This document shows, one piece after another, positions 11,830 to 23,675 of a stretch of DNA of 64,000 bases. Every line of letters starts with the position of its first letter. Position 1 is the stretch's first letter. The stretch spans positions 35,136,292-35,200,291 of the forward strand of contig OW121740.1 of NCBI GenBank assembly GCA_933228675.1, written 5' to 3'. The notes under the pieces were generated by a model. That model searched no databases and had not been told where the DNA came from. It saw nothing but the letters and a program-made list of their open reading frames with translations. The position numbers were made by a program, and so were the translations under genes. This DNA comes from Stomorhina lunata (Eukaryota > Arthropoda > Insecta > Diptera > Rhiniidae).

Positions 11830-12480
11830 AAGAATATTTTGATTTCTTTGGTAATGAAAATGGGTAAAATCGGTTTACAATTGACCATAGCATCCATATA
11901 AACAACTTACGGAAACGGCAAAACTGCCAAAAAGAATAAGGGGTTTCTGTCTGTCTATCCATTAGTTAAAAGCATGATAGCGCCTAAACTAAAAGAGTTA
12001 CATACATACATATATACATAATTCCCACGATATTCCAATTGTAAAAAGGGGTACTTCTTTCAGACAATGAGCTGCACCCGATCCTACTTTGAGACTCATT
12101 AAAAGGGACCTACTTTTTAATATCAGCTCAGAATGGCGAATGCATTAGTTAGAGAAGTTTTAAATAGACGAATACTCAATAACCAGTGACAAGCTGAGTT
12201 ATGAGGTGAACCGCTTTTTTTTGAAAATATATTTTTAAGTAGGTCTGACCAGGAATCGAACTTGGGACCTCTTGTATGTTAGGCGGATGATTAACTTGCT
12301 ATGCCACGGCGGTTCTAACGAAAAGAGCTAGAGCAACAAAATTTTACAACAGTATTTGTTTTGAAAAAGTTTGGTGTTGAAATTAGGCCAAATCGGTTCA
12401 CATTTGATTATAGATAACATATAACCCCTACCCGGCAATCACTTAAAAACTTATAAATTAAATCAAATTTTAATAAATAT
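11830..12480. repeat. E-type dispersed repeat, interrupted by a SINE
   Basis: Contains modules (ATTGACCATAGCATCCATAT, AATCGGTTCACATTTGATTA) like those of the A family but without its terminal hairpin. A similar repeat lies in intron 2 of the SERF gene (28440-29415). The copy is split at 11991-12330 by the second SINE. Non-coding. Confidence 0.5.
12001..12320 (-). mobile_element. tRNA-derived SINE, copy 2
   Basis: The same SINE as at 6198 but on the minus strand. The tRNA-like head is at the right end (GGATTGAAC-type box B seen here as ATCGAACTTGGGACC, and box A region GCTATGCCACGGCGG). The tail at the left is (TA/CA)-rich. It is flanked by AAAAGAGTTA (11991-12000) and AAAAGAGCTA (12321-12330), a 10-bp target duplication with one mismatch. 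It is more diverged than copy 1. Confidence 0.85.
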
Positions 12481-12511
12481 GACAACTTAATTTAGAGCAA
12501 AGAAGTTGGTC

Positions 12512-14880
12512 AAAATTTCCTATAAAAATAGGAAATTTTGAAAATTTCCTATAAAAATAGGAAATTTTGAAAATTTCCTATAAAAATATGAAATTTTGAA
12601 AATTTCCTATAAAAATATGAAATTTTGAAAATTTCCTATAAAAATAGGAAATTTTGAAAATTTCCTATAAAAATAGGAAATTTTGAAAATTTCCTATAAA
12701 AATAGGAAATTTTAAAAATTTCCTATAAAAATAGGAAATTTTGAAAATTTCCTATAAAAATAGGAAATTTTAAAAATTTCCTATAAAAATAGGAAATTTT
12801 GAAAATTTCCTATAAAAATAGGAAATTTTGAAAATTTCCTATGAAAATAGGAAATTTTGAAAATTTCCTATAAAAATAGGAAATTTTGAAAATTTCCTAT
12901 AAAAATAGGAAATTTTGAAAATTTCCTATAAAAATAGGAAATTTTGAAAATTTCCTATAAAAATAGGAAATTTTGAAAATTTCCTATAAAAATAGGAAAT
13001 TTTGAAAATTTCCTATAAAAATAGGAAATTTTGAAAATTTCCTATAAAAATAGGAAATTTTGAAAATTTCCTATAAAAATAGGAAATTTTGAAAATTTCC
13101 TATAAAAATAGGAAATTTTGAAAATTTCCTATAAAAATAGGAAATTTTGAAAATTTCCTATAAAAATAGGAAATTTTGAAAATTTCCTATAAAAATAGGA
13201 AATTTTGAAAATTTCCTATAAAAATAGGAAATTTTGAAAATTTCCTATAAAAATAGGAAATTTTGAAAATTTCCTATAAAAATAGGAAATTTTGAAAATT
13301 TCCTATAAAAATAGGAAATTTTGAAAATTTCCTATAAAAATAGGAAATTTTGAAAATTTCCTATAAAAATAGGAAATTTTGAAAATTTCCTATAAAAATA
13401 GGAAATTTTGAAAATTTCCTATAAAAATAGGAAATTTTGAAAATTTCCTATAAAAATAGGAAATTTTGAAAATTTCCTATAAAAATAGGAAATTTTGAAA
13501 ATTTCCTATAAAAATAGGAAATTTTGAAAATTTCCTATAAAAATAGGAAATTTTGAAAATTTCCTATAAAAATAGGAAATTTTGAAAATTTCCTATAAAA
13601 ATAGGAAATTTTGAAAATTTCCTATAAAAATAGGAAATTTTGAAAATTTCCTATAAAAATAGGAAATTTTGAAAATTTCCTATAAAAATAGGAAATTTTG
13701 AAAATTTCCTATAAAAATAGGAAATTTTGAAAATTTCCTATAAAAATAGGAAATTTTGAAAATTTCCTATAAAAATAAGAAATTTTGAAAATTTCCTATA
13801 AAAATAGGAAATTTTGAAAATTTCCTATAAAAATAGGAAATTTTGAAAATTTCCTATAAAAATAGGAAATTTTGAAAATTTCCTATAAAAATAGGAAATT
13901 TTGAAAATTTTCTCTGAAAATAGGAAATTTTGAAAATTTCCTATAAAAATAGGAAATTTTGAAAATTTCCTATAAAAATAGGAAATTTTGAAAATTTCCT
14001 ATAAAAATAGGAAATTTTGAAAATTTCCTATAAAAATAGGAAATTTTGAAAATTTCCTATAAAAATAGGAAATTTTGAAAATTTCCTATAAAAATAGGAA
14101 ATTTTGAAAATTTCCTATAAAAATAGGAAATTTTGAAAATTTCCTATAAAAATAGGAAATTTTGAAAATTTCCTATAAAAATAGGAAATTTTGAAAATTT
14201 CCTATAAAAATAGGAAATTTTGAAAATTTCCTATAAAAATAGGAAATTTTGAAAATTTCCTATAAAAATAGGAAATTTTGAAAATTTCCTATAAAAATAG
14301 GAAATTTTGAAAATTTCCTATAAAAATAGGAAATTTTGAAAATTTCCTATAAAAGTAGGAAATTTTGAAAATTTCCTATAAAAATAGGAAATTTTGAAAA
14401 TTTCCTATAAAAATAGGAAATTTTGAAAATTTCCTATAAAAATAGGAAATTTTGAAAATTTCCTATAAAAATAGGAAATTTTGAAAATTTCCTATAAAAA
14501 TAGGAAATTTTGAAAATTTCCTATAAAAATAGGAAATTTTGAAAATTTCCTATAAAAATAGGAAATTTTGAAAATTTCCTATAAAAATAGGAAATTTTGA
14601 AAATTTCCTATAAAAATAGGAAATTTTGAAAATTTCCTATAAAAATAGGAAATTTTGAAAATTTCCTATAAAAATAGGAAATTTTGAAAATTTCCTATAA
14701 AAATAGGAAATTTTGAAAATTTCCTATAAAAATAGGAAATTTTGAAAATTTCCTATAAAAATAGGAAATTTTGAAAATTTCCTTTAAAAATAGGAAATTT
14801 TTAAAATTTCCTTTAAAAATAGGAATTTTTGGAAATTTTCCTATAAAATTAAGAAAAATTTTTAAATTTCCTATAAAACT
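12512..14880. repeat. 29-bp hairpin satellite array (about 82 units)
   Basis: Tandem array of a 29-bp monomer over ~2.37 kb. Each monomer is a perfect inverted repeat: a 12-nt arm AAAATTTCCTAT, a 4-nt loop AAAA, the complementary arm ATAGGAAATTTT, and a single G spacer. The middle is almost invariant (rare changes, e.g. near 13776, 13908 and 14354). Units at the right edge from about 14780 are degenerate, as expected of unequal exchange. It is unlike a simple microsatellite because the dyad is preserved in every unit. Confidence 0.95.
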
Positions 14881-16639
14881 AGCATTTACATATAAAAAAT
14901 ATTACTATAGATTCATTAGCGTCTCGTGAAATAGAATTCATTGCTCATTTCAAAATGACGTAACAATAAATTTTTTGCTTATTATTTCAGTTTTTTTTTT
15001 CTTTTAATATTATTCTCATTGAATAGAATTCTTAAGATTTTTGTTTAATTCAACTTGAAATTAAAATGAATAAAAATTTAACATAAAAACGTGAATAAAA
15101 GAGAAATTTGATATCATGTTTGGAATTAATTTTTTTTGGCGATTACTTATGGGATATGAGTAAAAGTTGAGAATAATAATGATTTTGTCATCAAGTTATT
15201 TGTTGTTTAATGATGACTAAAACTTGGGCATTGTTTTAAATCTTTTGATGATGACAGGTGGAAATTTGAGAAACCGTTCTTAGGCACCCAAATAAAATTT
15301 TGAAAAGAGTGTAATCACAATTTTTTTGAAAGAAAAATACAAATTTTGAACCTTACCAACTTCGATCATAAAACTACAGGACATACGCCTAAATATGAGC
15401 CTAGTCTGATAAAAATCTTATAACGATATTAAAAGTTATAGGCATATAAAATGGGTATGTTTTGAAAGAAATCATAAAAAAATATATTTTTGGACCGTCG
15501 TAAAATCCGAAAAAAAGCTAAATTTAAAATTTTTAAGAACTGTAAAAAATTGTTTGGGCTAGGAGATTGTATATAAAAAATTTCATCGAAATCGGAGATG
15601 GTGTGGCTCAGGAAGAGCTTGAAATTTTTTTTATTTAACTCTAAAATAAAAAATGTTTTTATGTAAAATTCAAAAATTGTTAAGAACTTTTTGTACTAAC
15701 TATTCTCTGTCACACTGTCTAACTGTTTTCAAATATTATCTAAACTTAAACATTTTAAATCATGTAAGTTCACAAACAATATCTTTTGGATAAATATTAA
15801 AACTATGCAAATATATGCAGTTGTTTCCAGTTGTCTCCTTTTTGCAATTTTCCCCCAAAAAATAAAAATATATTTTACTTAATCTTAGTAACCCTTAACC
15901 TTGCCACAAAATCCTTAACGAAAAAAATAATATGTACAAAACAAATATTCATTGTTTAACAAAAATATCTACAATGGCCATATCTTGATGCCAAGTCTAA
16001 AAAGCCAACATAAATGGAGACACAAGTTTTTGAAAAAAGAAGCCTAAAACTAAAATGTTTTTCCAGCTCAAAGACACATTTTTCTCTAGTACTTGCGGCT
16101 TTTGCTGAATAACTAAGAAATATCAAATACGAGTACAATAAGTTTATTCAACGACTATGATTTAAATTCAAAATACAACGTTTAAATATGATTTTAACAA
16201 TAGCGGATAACTGGTACAAGATTGCATATAGTTTTTCACAGATTTGATTGCAAATAGATACTGTAGCATCAACCTTAAGAGTTCAGCATCAAGTGGCATC
16301 TGGGCCCAAAGTTTCTAAATCAACAAATAAACATTTCCACATTGTTTTAAGACAAATTGTTAAATGCGTTTATTTTACTATACCCTACACTATTATAAAT
16401 GTCACTATCACATGCGTTTGTGCAGGCGAGACACATTGTTCAAAAAAATGGAACTGGCTTAAAGTTTGTCGATCAGCCCGAATGTACTTAGGATGCTTTA
16501 AGATTATGAGGAGATTAGGAGGAGTAAAGAGGACCTGAGCAATGAATTAAAACCTAAAACAGAAGGAGAATAGTTCGTTTCACGTCTTGCTTCCTGGACT
16601 CTGAGTTGGTCTTACGTCTTGTTTCCTGGGATCTGAAGG
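14881..16639. other. AT-rich non-coding stretch
   Basis: About 1.75 kb. It includes a module near 15580 (AAATTTCATCGAAATCGG) that resembles phrases in the A/E repeats, so part may be another old dispersed repeat. No intact gene was recognised; short open frames show no family resemblance. Confidence 0.4.
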
Positions 16640-18195
16640 ACTGATCAAATATTATTCGTCAAATAAACCAAAATAATTGTCTTGGGTTGGATGGGAGAGA
16701 ATGATGTTGGAGAAAGCCAGAAAAGGACTTGCAACCCAAAGACGTGAGACCAACTCTAAAGTTTGACGGTGGCTCTATAATGGTATGGCGTTGCATAGTG
16801 GCTAAAGTTGTTGGAACGATTCACAAAATGTAGGTTCGATGACTGCACAGTCCCACGTCAATGTTTTAGCCATCAATCTCCCCGTTTTCGGCAAAAAATT
16901 TGGATTCGAGAACGAGGAGGTCATTTTGCAATAGGATAATGACCCCGAACACAACGCAAAACTTACACAAATATAGCTTAAAAACAACAAATACACGACC
17001 AGCCGACCCAGTCACCCAATCTTAACCCCATTGATCACCTCTGACGCGTTCTTAAGAGAGGTTTTGTCGGAATCCCTGGAAATTTTTTTTTAGGACCAGC
17101 ACTCAGGGGAAAACCCCTACTTATGCAATGCATTGTACTAGGAAAATAGGTGAACTAGGAAAATAGGTTATGGGAGCGGTGATAGGTGGAGTAGTGTTTG
17201 TGGACATTCGATTTGAACTTTTATTGCAACTGACTCTGAAAACTTCTGCTGAAAGTAAATTCCACATACGAACTGTACGGCAAAAGTATGAATTTTCTCT
17301 GTAGTATGTTGTTCTGTCTTCTGGCCAATCTACTACGAAGGGATGAGCTCTAACAGATAGACGTGTATTGCGTAAGAAAGTTGGAGTATCGGGAACAGGT
17401 TCCCTAATTTCGTTAGAGCACATTTCAAAGTAGTAACGATAGAACAGTGTGACACAACCCACATTGCGACGGTGCTCCAGTGAATCAATAGAGTTGCATA
17501 CCCTACTGTCATCGATGAGCACTTTCGCTCTCTCCTGCACTCGGTCGAGAAGCTCCAAACGAGACTTTGAAGCATCGGCCCATACATGAGAGTTGTATTC
17601 CATTTTCGGTCGGATATAGGTGGTGGAAATAGTACGGAGATCAGTTGAAGTGAAGTATCTCTTACAACGTTTTAGAAAATCGAGGCACTTGAATGCTTCT
17701 TCTGACACTTGAAAAATGTGATTTATCCAACGGACATCATATTGGATTCTCATGCCCAGAACATCAAAAGCATCTGATTCCTCAACATTTACACCGCCTA
17801 TTAATACAGATGAAGTAGCATGATTTGCCGTGCGTTTATGCGTAAGCATACAACATAGAGTTTTCCGCGCATTAAAATCAACTCTATTCGCACGACCCCA
17901 TTCTGAAACTGTTTCTAAATCGCGGTTTAATGATTCATTCATGTTTTGTCTCATAGCGCCAACCTCTAAAAGGATTGGTCTATGATTGAATGAATATGAA
18001 TGGCAAATGTTACTATCATCTGCAAGAAGTAGATAGGATTGGAAGTTTGACGTAGGAGGTCATTTATAAATTTAGATGAACTGTGGGCACATGTGGTGGA
18101 AGCTTGTAACGACATTGCTCAAAGTGATTGCTAATATTCAGTAGAGAGTATGCCGCGTCGTATTAAAGCCGTTATTACTGCGAATTGAGGCTTTA
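16640..18195 (+). pseudogene. Tc1-like transposase relic split by a LINE fragment
   Basis: Decayed plus-strand Tc1 transposase (DD34E type by resemblance). Recognisable pieces in three frames are PTLKFDGGSIMVWRCIV (~16750-16800), EEVILQ-stop-DNDPEHNAK carrying the second catalytic Asp (~16915-16965), and the SPNLNPIDHL-like block with Asp in place of the usual Glu (~17005-17040). The C-terminal part, LDELWAHVVEACNDIAQSDC and SMPRRIKAVITAN, resumes at 18073-18187. The gap (about 17099-18059) is a LINE fragment on the other strand. Several stops and frameshifts make it inactive. Confidence 0.8.
17099..18059 (-). pseudogene. 5'-truncated LINE reverse transcriptase
   Basis: A minus-strand open stretch of ~310 codons (about 17121-18059) giving the C-terminal half of a non-LTR reverse transcriptase. 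It begins at LLLADDSNICHS, where ADD is the catalytic motif (usual Y/F before it replaced by Leu). It continues through the thumb region with the block IRPKMEYNSHVWADASKS and the phrase LEHRRNVGCVTLFYRYYFEM, typical of CR1/Rex/Jockey-group LINEs. Upstream domains are absent, so it is a dead, 5'-truncated insertion. It interrupts a Tc1 relic, and a T-run at ~17083-17092 marks its 3' side. A second fragment of the same family lies at 25140-25260. Confidence 0.78.
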
Positions 18196-18201
18196 TAAAT
18201 T

Positions 18202-18480
18202 GTGAAAGCATTCACAAAGCGCAAGTCATTCCATAAGTGCATTTCATTCCCAAAGTACAAGTCACTTTAAAAGTGCAATTCATTGTGAAAGCATTTACAA
18301 AATGCAAGTCATTCCCAAAGTGCATGTCATTCCCAAAGTGCAAGTCACTTTGAAAGTGCTATTCATTGTGGAAGCATTCACAAAGTGCAAGTTATTCCCA
18401 AAGAGAAAGTCATCACAAAAGTCATTCCCAAATTGCTAGTCATTGTGAAAGTGCAATTCATTGACCAATTACAAGTCATT
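18202..18480. repeat. Degenerate minisatellite (AAGTGCAAGTCATT)
   Basis: An irregular tandem array of a 17-19 bp unit around CAAAGTGCAAGTCATTCC, with higher-order blocks: GTGAAAGCATTCACAAAG starts recur at about 18200, 18280 and 18370. It has higher G+C than the AT satellites of this window. It abuts the Tc1 relic's end. Confidence 0.8.
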
Positions 18481-18538
18481 TAATGGTCTAGTCTAGTTTT
18501 CTGGACATTTTGATTGTGAGTCTGAGTTTGATCATCTA

Positions 18539-18659
18539 GGACCTGTTCGGAAATGCATCGCTGGGCTGCATCACGACTTTGTACGCCTAAACAGCGCATT
18601 ATAGTATTTCAAAGCTTGCAATCGTGATGCAGTGCAGTGATGCATTTCCGAACAGGCCC
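18539..18659. mobile_element. 121-bp foldback MITE
   Basis: Almost the whole element folds on itself. It begins GGACCTGTTCGGAAATGCAT and ends ATGCATTTCCGAACAGGCCC, with ~36-bp arms containing CTGCATCACGA / TCGTGATGCAG. It is flanked by CTA on both sides (18536-18538 and 18660-18662). A GGnCCTGTTCGG terminus and a 3-bp target duplication would fit the PIF/Harbinger superfamily; this is inference from short motifs. Confidence 0.75.
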
Positions 18660-19019
18660 CTACACAACCCCGATCACAGTTCATTGCAGTAGATCGAACT
18701 TATTTTATTGAATCCCAAGGCAATTAAGCTAGTTCACCAGACATTACCTAGTAGAATACTCGTACTTCTCTAACACTTTCCAACTGAAGCAGTTAAACTA
18801 ATAGTCAGGAGTGTTTATGTTGGCAGGACTTACGCTGATGGTCTTTGGATTTCCAAAGAACATCAGGTTTCAGCATAACCATCACATTATCCGGTGGATA
18901 AGCAAAGCCTTATTGAGACTTAAGAACACGATGAATGAGGACGGGCCTTTATTTTGACCCTAAGGAATGTGCTTTAAATTGACTTATTTTTAAGCATTCC
19001 AAGATATTTTATCTCAGAT

Positions 19020-19890
19020 CGTCAACACAATAGGTAGACAGAAAAAATGTAGCAAATTTAAAACCAGTCGCAATGACACTCAGATCCGTTTTCCTTCGCG
19101 ATGACACTCAAATCCATTTTCATCACAGCAGTGGTTTCCCATCGACAATGACACTAGGAACCCCAGATCATCGCCACTGACACGAGCTGTACCACAATAA
19201 ATCCCATATTGACCAGTATTAGTCAACAGACTCTGTCAAAGGAATTAGTAATACTGCAGTCCAACAGACTCAGTCAAAGTAATTCGACATCGCAATCTCA
19301 ACTCTTCTGGTAATCCTACTGTTCTTATTTCATCCAACCTATATTAATAGATTTGTAGTGGATTCATAGTTCTATTCCTTACACATTGCTCAGCTTTTCC
19401 AAAAGGTCTAAAGGTGATCCATGAGACTATGAACTGAATCTTTTATAGAAGAGAACCAGTATCATTAGGTGGGCTCCACTCGGCATTTCAGTAAATCTGA
19501 AAAATATGGCAGATGAAAAAAGGAAGCAAATTTAAAACCAATCGCGATTACACTCAAATCTATTTTCCTTCCCCAGCAGTGGCTGGCAATCAACAATGAC
19601 ACTTGAAGCCCCTGATTATCACCACTGATACGACCTGTACCATAATAAATCTTGTATTGACTAGTATTAGTCAACATACTTTGTCAAAGGAATTCGTAAT
19701 ACTACAGTCCAACAGACTCAGTCAAAGAAATTCGACATCGCAATCCCATCTTCATAATCCTACTGTCGTTATTTCATCCAACCCAAATTAATAGATTTGT
19801 AGTGGATTCAATTGTTCATAGTCCTTCTCCCATTTCTATTCTTCCAAAAAGGTCTAAAGATGATCCATGAGACTATGAACTCACTCGGCA
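19020..19890. repeat. Tandem duplication, ~470-bp period
   Basis: Two diverged copies, about 19040-19430 and 19520-19885. Both contain CCAACAGACTCAGTCAAAG, TTAATAGATTTGTAGTGGAT and GATCCATGAGACTATGAACT. Several indels separate them. No coding function was seen. Confidence 0.75.
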
Positions 19891-19974
19891 TTCCAAATTC
19901 ACGCAGTTTTTCCAAAAGGTTAAATCATAAAATTAATGAATTGAAGTCGGGTTCCGTTTCTGTTTTTCTCACTT

Positions 19975-20440
19975 TCAAAAGCTTTTCGGAACTCCCATAT
20001 TTCTCAAATTTTGTAATCCCTCCCAAAAAATATAATTTGTCGAGACCATCACTTTAGGCATTTGTTTATGAGATGATTTGGTTGAGAACAAGTATTTAAT
20101 AGTCATCGTTGGTAAATCTCGGGAATATAGCGGATGAGGGATTAATAAGTAACCTAGTTTATGAATTTTTGCACGTGTGTGCAACTTTTCCTCAGTTCCT
20201 CATGCAATCGGCTCAATATGTTGGTATAATGCTTGCACATTGCTTCCTCTTTTGATTGTGTATTATTCCCTGTACATCCCAAATAACGTTCGCAATGACT
20301 TTATTGTTTGACAAACCCACCTTTTGTTTCTTTAACGCCGATTCATCTCGATAAACCCAGTGCTTGTATCCGGTGTGTTGTGATAGATGCACTATTCGTT
20401 CACGGTTACTAAACGGTGCAAAAACTTGTATATTTTGCAT
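19975..20440 (-). pseudogene. mariner transposase relic
   Basis: Minus-strand fragments of a mariner (DD34D-type) transposase in shifting frames. SNNKVIANVIWDVQGIIH (~20250-20310) matches the family's 'KVMASVFWD..G' block. HPLYSRDLPTMTIKYLF (~20080-20145) matches the HPPYSPDLAPSD block with the last catalytic Asp still present. In between, an EELRKSCTHVQK-like piece is out of frame. Frameshifts and stops make it inactive. Confidence 0.68.
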
Positions 20441-20516
20441 CCTAACAACGCCGAACTGTTCCGCGAAATTGTTAAATGGTTGCGTTTGTGATTGATTATA
20501 AGTGCGGAAAGCGTTC

Positions 20517-21100
20517 TCATAACCTTGTTCTTCTTCTGTTATCCTTGACTCCCAGTGGAGTATAGGGCCTCAACATTTCTCTTCTTAGTTGTTCTGATCT
20601 CCCCGTTTCGTATAGCGTGCGTACGTTCCATGTCGCAAACTTTAAACTTTCTTTCATGCCTTCATTCGATTGTATAGTCCGATTTCTTCGGATAGAATTG
20701 GTTTCATTCATCAAGAGATTAGGCACCTCCAAAATCCTTGTGCCAGCTGCCGTAGCAGGGAGATTTCTCGCATGATTACCCCTTGGAGTAGTAATTCTGT
20801 AATGTTGTTTCTTTCCATGCTTAAAACATCGTAAGTGCTAAGTCGATGGATAATGAGTCCAAACACAAGAGCCACGTTTGTAAAGCGAGCCGCTCGATCC
20901 AAGACAGACGTCCACTTGCAGCCGCAACTAACATATTGAACAAACGCTACAGTTTCGTACTTTACCAAGTACAATTATCTTGGACCCTTAGACCAAATAC
21001 GTCGGAATGGCTCCAAGATAACTCACTCTCACGTTAGCCTGACCTAGAATCCCACTCGGGTTGTTTACCGCATCTTCAACTAGGTTGCTCAGGTTTCCCG
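20517..21100 (-). pseudogene. LINE 5' fragment with start of endonuclease
   Basis: The minus-strand frame at 20517-20732 contains LKFATWNVRTLYETGRSEQL, the opening of an APE-type endonuclease as found in RTE/CR1-like LINEs (xxTWNVRTLYxxGR). The frame then runs out within ~20 residues, so the endonuclease is cut short. Sequence upstream (to ~21100) is open in pieces and may be the element's 5' leader; that part is inference. Confidence 0.6.
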
Positions 21101-23428
21101 GATGTACCACGAGGAGGTGCGAGTAGGAATTGAAAACAGATATTACCTGTTAGCACGAAACCTAGGCAACAAGTGCATCCCATTTACGTCCCATTCTCAT
21201 AACCAAGTGATCATTAAAAATCGAAACCAGTGAGCCATTAAGATGCCTATTGCGTTCACAATCTCTCTCACTTTTAATCTACGATGGGTTACAACCATAT
21301 CGTGAATTGTTTCAATTGTTCCGGGGTATAGACTGCAAATGGGCATCCAGAACATTTGCCATCTTCCGCAACGAAATCAGAATTTATTTCTTTATCATGA
21401 GGGTTAAGAATAATGGGTACATGGCTGATATCAACGGCCTCCAAACGCAAACTTAATTACGAAACTTGTTCAAATTTAAACAGGAGTCAAGTGACAGTTT
21501 ACACTTGACAGGAGTAATTCGAATTTTCAATTATGAAGGCGGCAATTCAAAAAGTGAGAGACTTGTTGACTTATGATCGCAAATTCAAATTTAAAGATTT
21601 TTTTACATTAGATTCAAAAGTGTTAACATTTCTGAAATAACTGTATGTAGGTAGGGTGTACTAAAGAAACTAAATAACCATCAAATTTGATGTCACCAAA
21701 TATTTTGTTAAGCCACAAAATGTGATATGAGATTGTCTTTAATGTTTACTTCAATACAAGTGGGAACATACTTTTAAAACAATGTGAGCATTAAGTACAA
21801 ACATACAACATTTGCAACAGATAGTCAACCATTAGACCAACTCACACCAGCATCATGGTCAAAAGTTACATGTTTAAGATAGTCATACTTTTGCCTCCGT
21901 CCGTTAGTACTCGTACTTCTTGCTTTCTTTCTTTCTATGGAAATCTTGGTTAGCATTATTTCTAAATGCCTTATTTAGCATTGAATGCTGTAGTTGCTCT
22001 AAGATGCTTTTGGTTGTTGGTTTTCGTAGATGTCCTTATTTATATGATAAGATTCCGTTAGGCATAATATTTCCCACTACTATTTACTATTAAATAAATA
22101 CAATAATAACATAGAAGTAAAAAGATTTTGATTGCAATTGGTTGGTTGGACGGTTGGTCGTTTTTCCGTTCTGTTAGATTGAATTGAATGGAATGGATGG
22201 CGTTGGCCGACATGCTGTTTGTTTAGTTCACTTCACTTTGGTTCGATTCGTTTGGCCTCAATATCTTTTTATGGTTTGCGTGTTGATGCCTCTTTTATTT
22301 TCCATTACAGTTTTATTTGTTTATTGTAAATATTTCATTTATGGCATATTTAGTTGGACAATGTATTTACTCGTACCGTATCTGTTCTACTAGTGGTCAC
22401 AGTTTTACTCAATTTGATATTATTACATTTTGTTGTTGCTTAAATGCTTTTGGATTTCTCTAGACCCAGACGATTTACCTATTCCTGGAATTAATGTTTT
22501 TCATTGTAGTTTATAATTTTTCTAAATTAACAATAGTTGCAAGTTTTACTATTGCCGTCAGTTGTCTTCTTCCTCATCAGTTTAGTTGCCAGACATTTTG
22601 TCACTTGTGTTTTAGCATTTTCCATGAATTTCAACAGCAACTGAATGTAGCAAAATTTTGCTATTGTAAGCAACTGTAGCTGAAGTTTTCTCTGGATTCG
22701 TTAAATTGTTACTAGCAGTACTTTTTTAATTAAAATTTCGAAATCATTAATTTTGTAGAATCTTTGCAATGTAACTGTAGACTTAAAGATTTATTCGGAA
22801 CTAACTGTTTTGATTAGTAAGCCCGGTAAGATATTCTAAATTGCACTGAAATACCATTGAAATTATATATTCGTTTGAAAACTTTATAAAACTTAACTTG
22901 TACAAATATGAGTTGAGTATAACATCGCGATGTAATACTAAACGATGCATCGTTTCAATGTTCGGCAGTCATCTCTGGATGGAACGCTTCCGAAATGTAC
23001 AATTTTTCATTACTCTGGTGCATGTTTGAGCATTGGTAAGGATTATATTGACTCTGAAGACAGCGATCTCAGAAAACCACAAAAAAGCTAAAGGAGTCAA
23101 ATCATACGATGTTAGTAGCTATTTCACACATTCACCTAAGATGACAATGCATTCAAGACGCTTGTGCATAATATTCAAAGTAACATGAGCAGGGTTGCAC
23201 ATAACCACATGTAGTTGGTGAACAGATTTAAATAACGAAAATTCCTGACAAAGTTCCGAATATTTAAGTTTTTTAAATAACGCTTTATTTACACTTCTCA
23301 TTCTTCTAAGTCACGGTATATCTGAACAGTTTGAGACTTCGAACAACAAAAAAAGTGACTGTTTAACCAAAAAAGGATCTGTTTTACCAAAGATCGACTG
23401 TATTTCCCAAAGCCATATTCTAAATAAA
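21101..23428. other. Unassigned intergenic stretch
   Basis: About 2.3 kb. G+C is a little higher near 21100-21450 (possibly more retroelement debris) and then AT-rich. A 14-bp palindrome AACGATGCATCGTT sits near 22942. The minus-strand frame at 23119-23301 resembles transposon debris but could not be assigned. No intact gene was recognised. Confidence 0.4.
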
Positions 23429-23565
23429 AACAAGTAAGGAAGTGTTATAGTCGGTCAAGTCCGACCATATGATACCCTTCGCCACTAAGGTCAGTTCTTT
23501 TTCGTGTATAAAGACAAATATTTGCTAAGTTTTGTCATCATAAAAACATTTTCTCAAGACTAAAG
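23429..23565 (+). repeat. A-family repeat fragment, copy 6 (left part)
   Basis: Starts with AACAAGTAAGGAAGTG and matches the first ~137 bp of the A family, then stops at CTCAAGACT. A short right-part piece (TTGATTACAAGGTCTACAGC) appears at 24905-24952 beyond the transposase relic. The missing ~450 bp show that this is a rearranged, not cleanly interrupted, copy. Confidence 0.7.
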
Positions 23566-23675
23566 GGTTATCCATTTCGTGGGTTCAAAAGTATAAGACT
23601 AGAATTCGACATCTGTCAAACTAAGTTGTTAAACCAATTGTTTTCTTTTTAGTTGAAAGTCTGACATTGACGAAA

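Noticed and set aside
12512..14880. CRISPR-like array (short repeats at regular spacing)
   Set aside because: The repeats are contiguous with a single-base spacer and no unique spacers. The genome is eukaryotic and no cas genes are present.
23119..23301. 60-codon minus-strand frame as a transposon protein
   Set aside because: It has a vague transposon look but no diagnostic motif that I could name; left unassigned.
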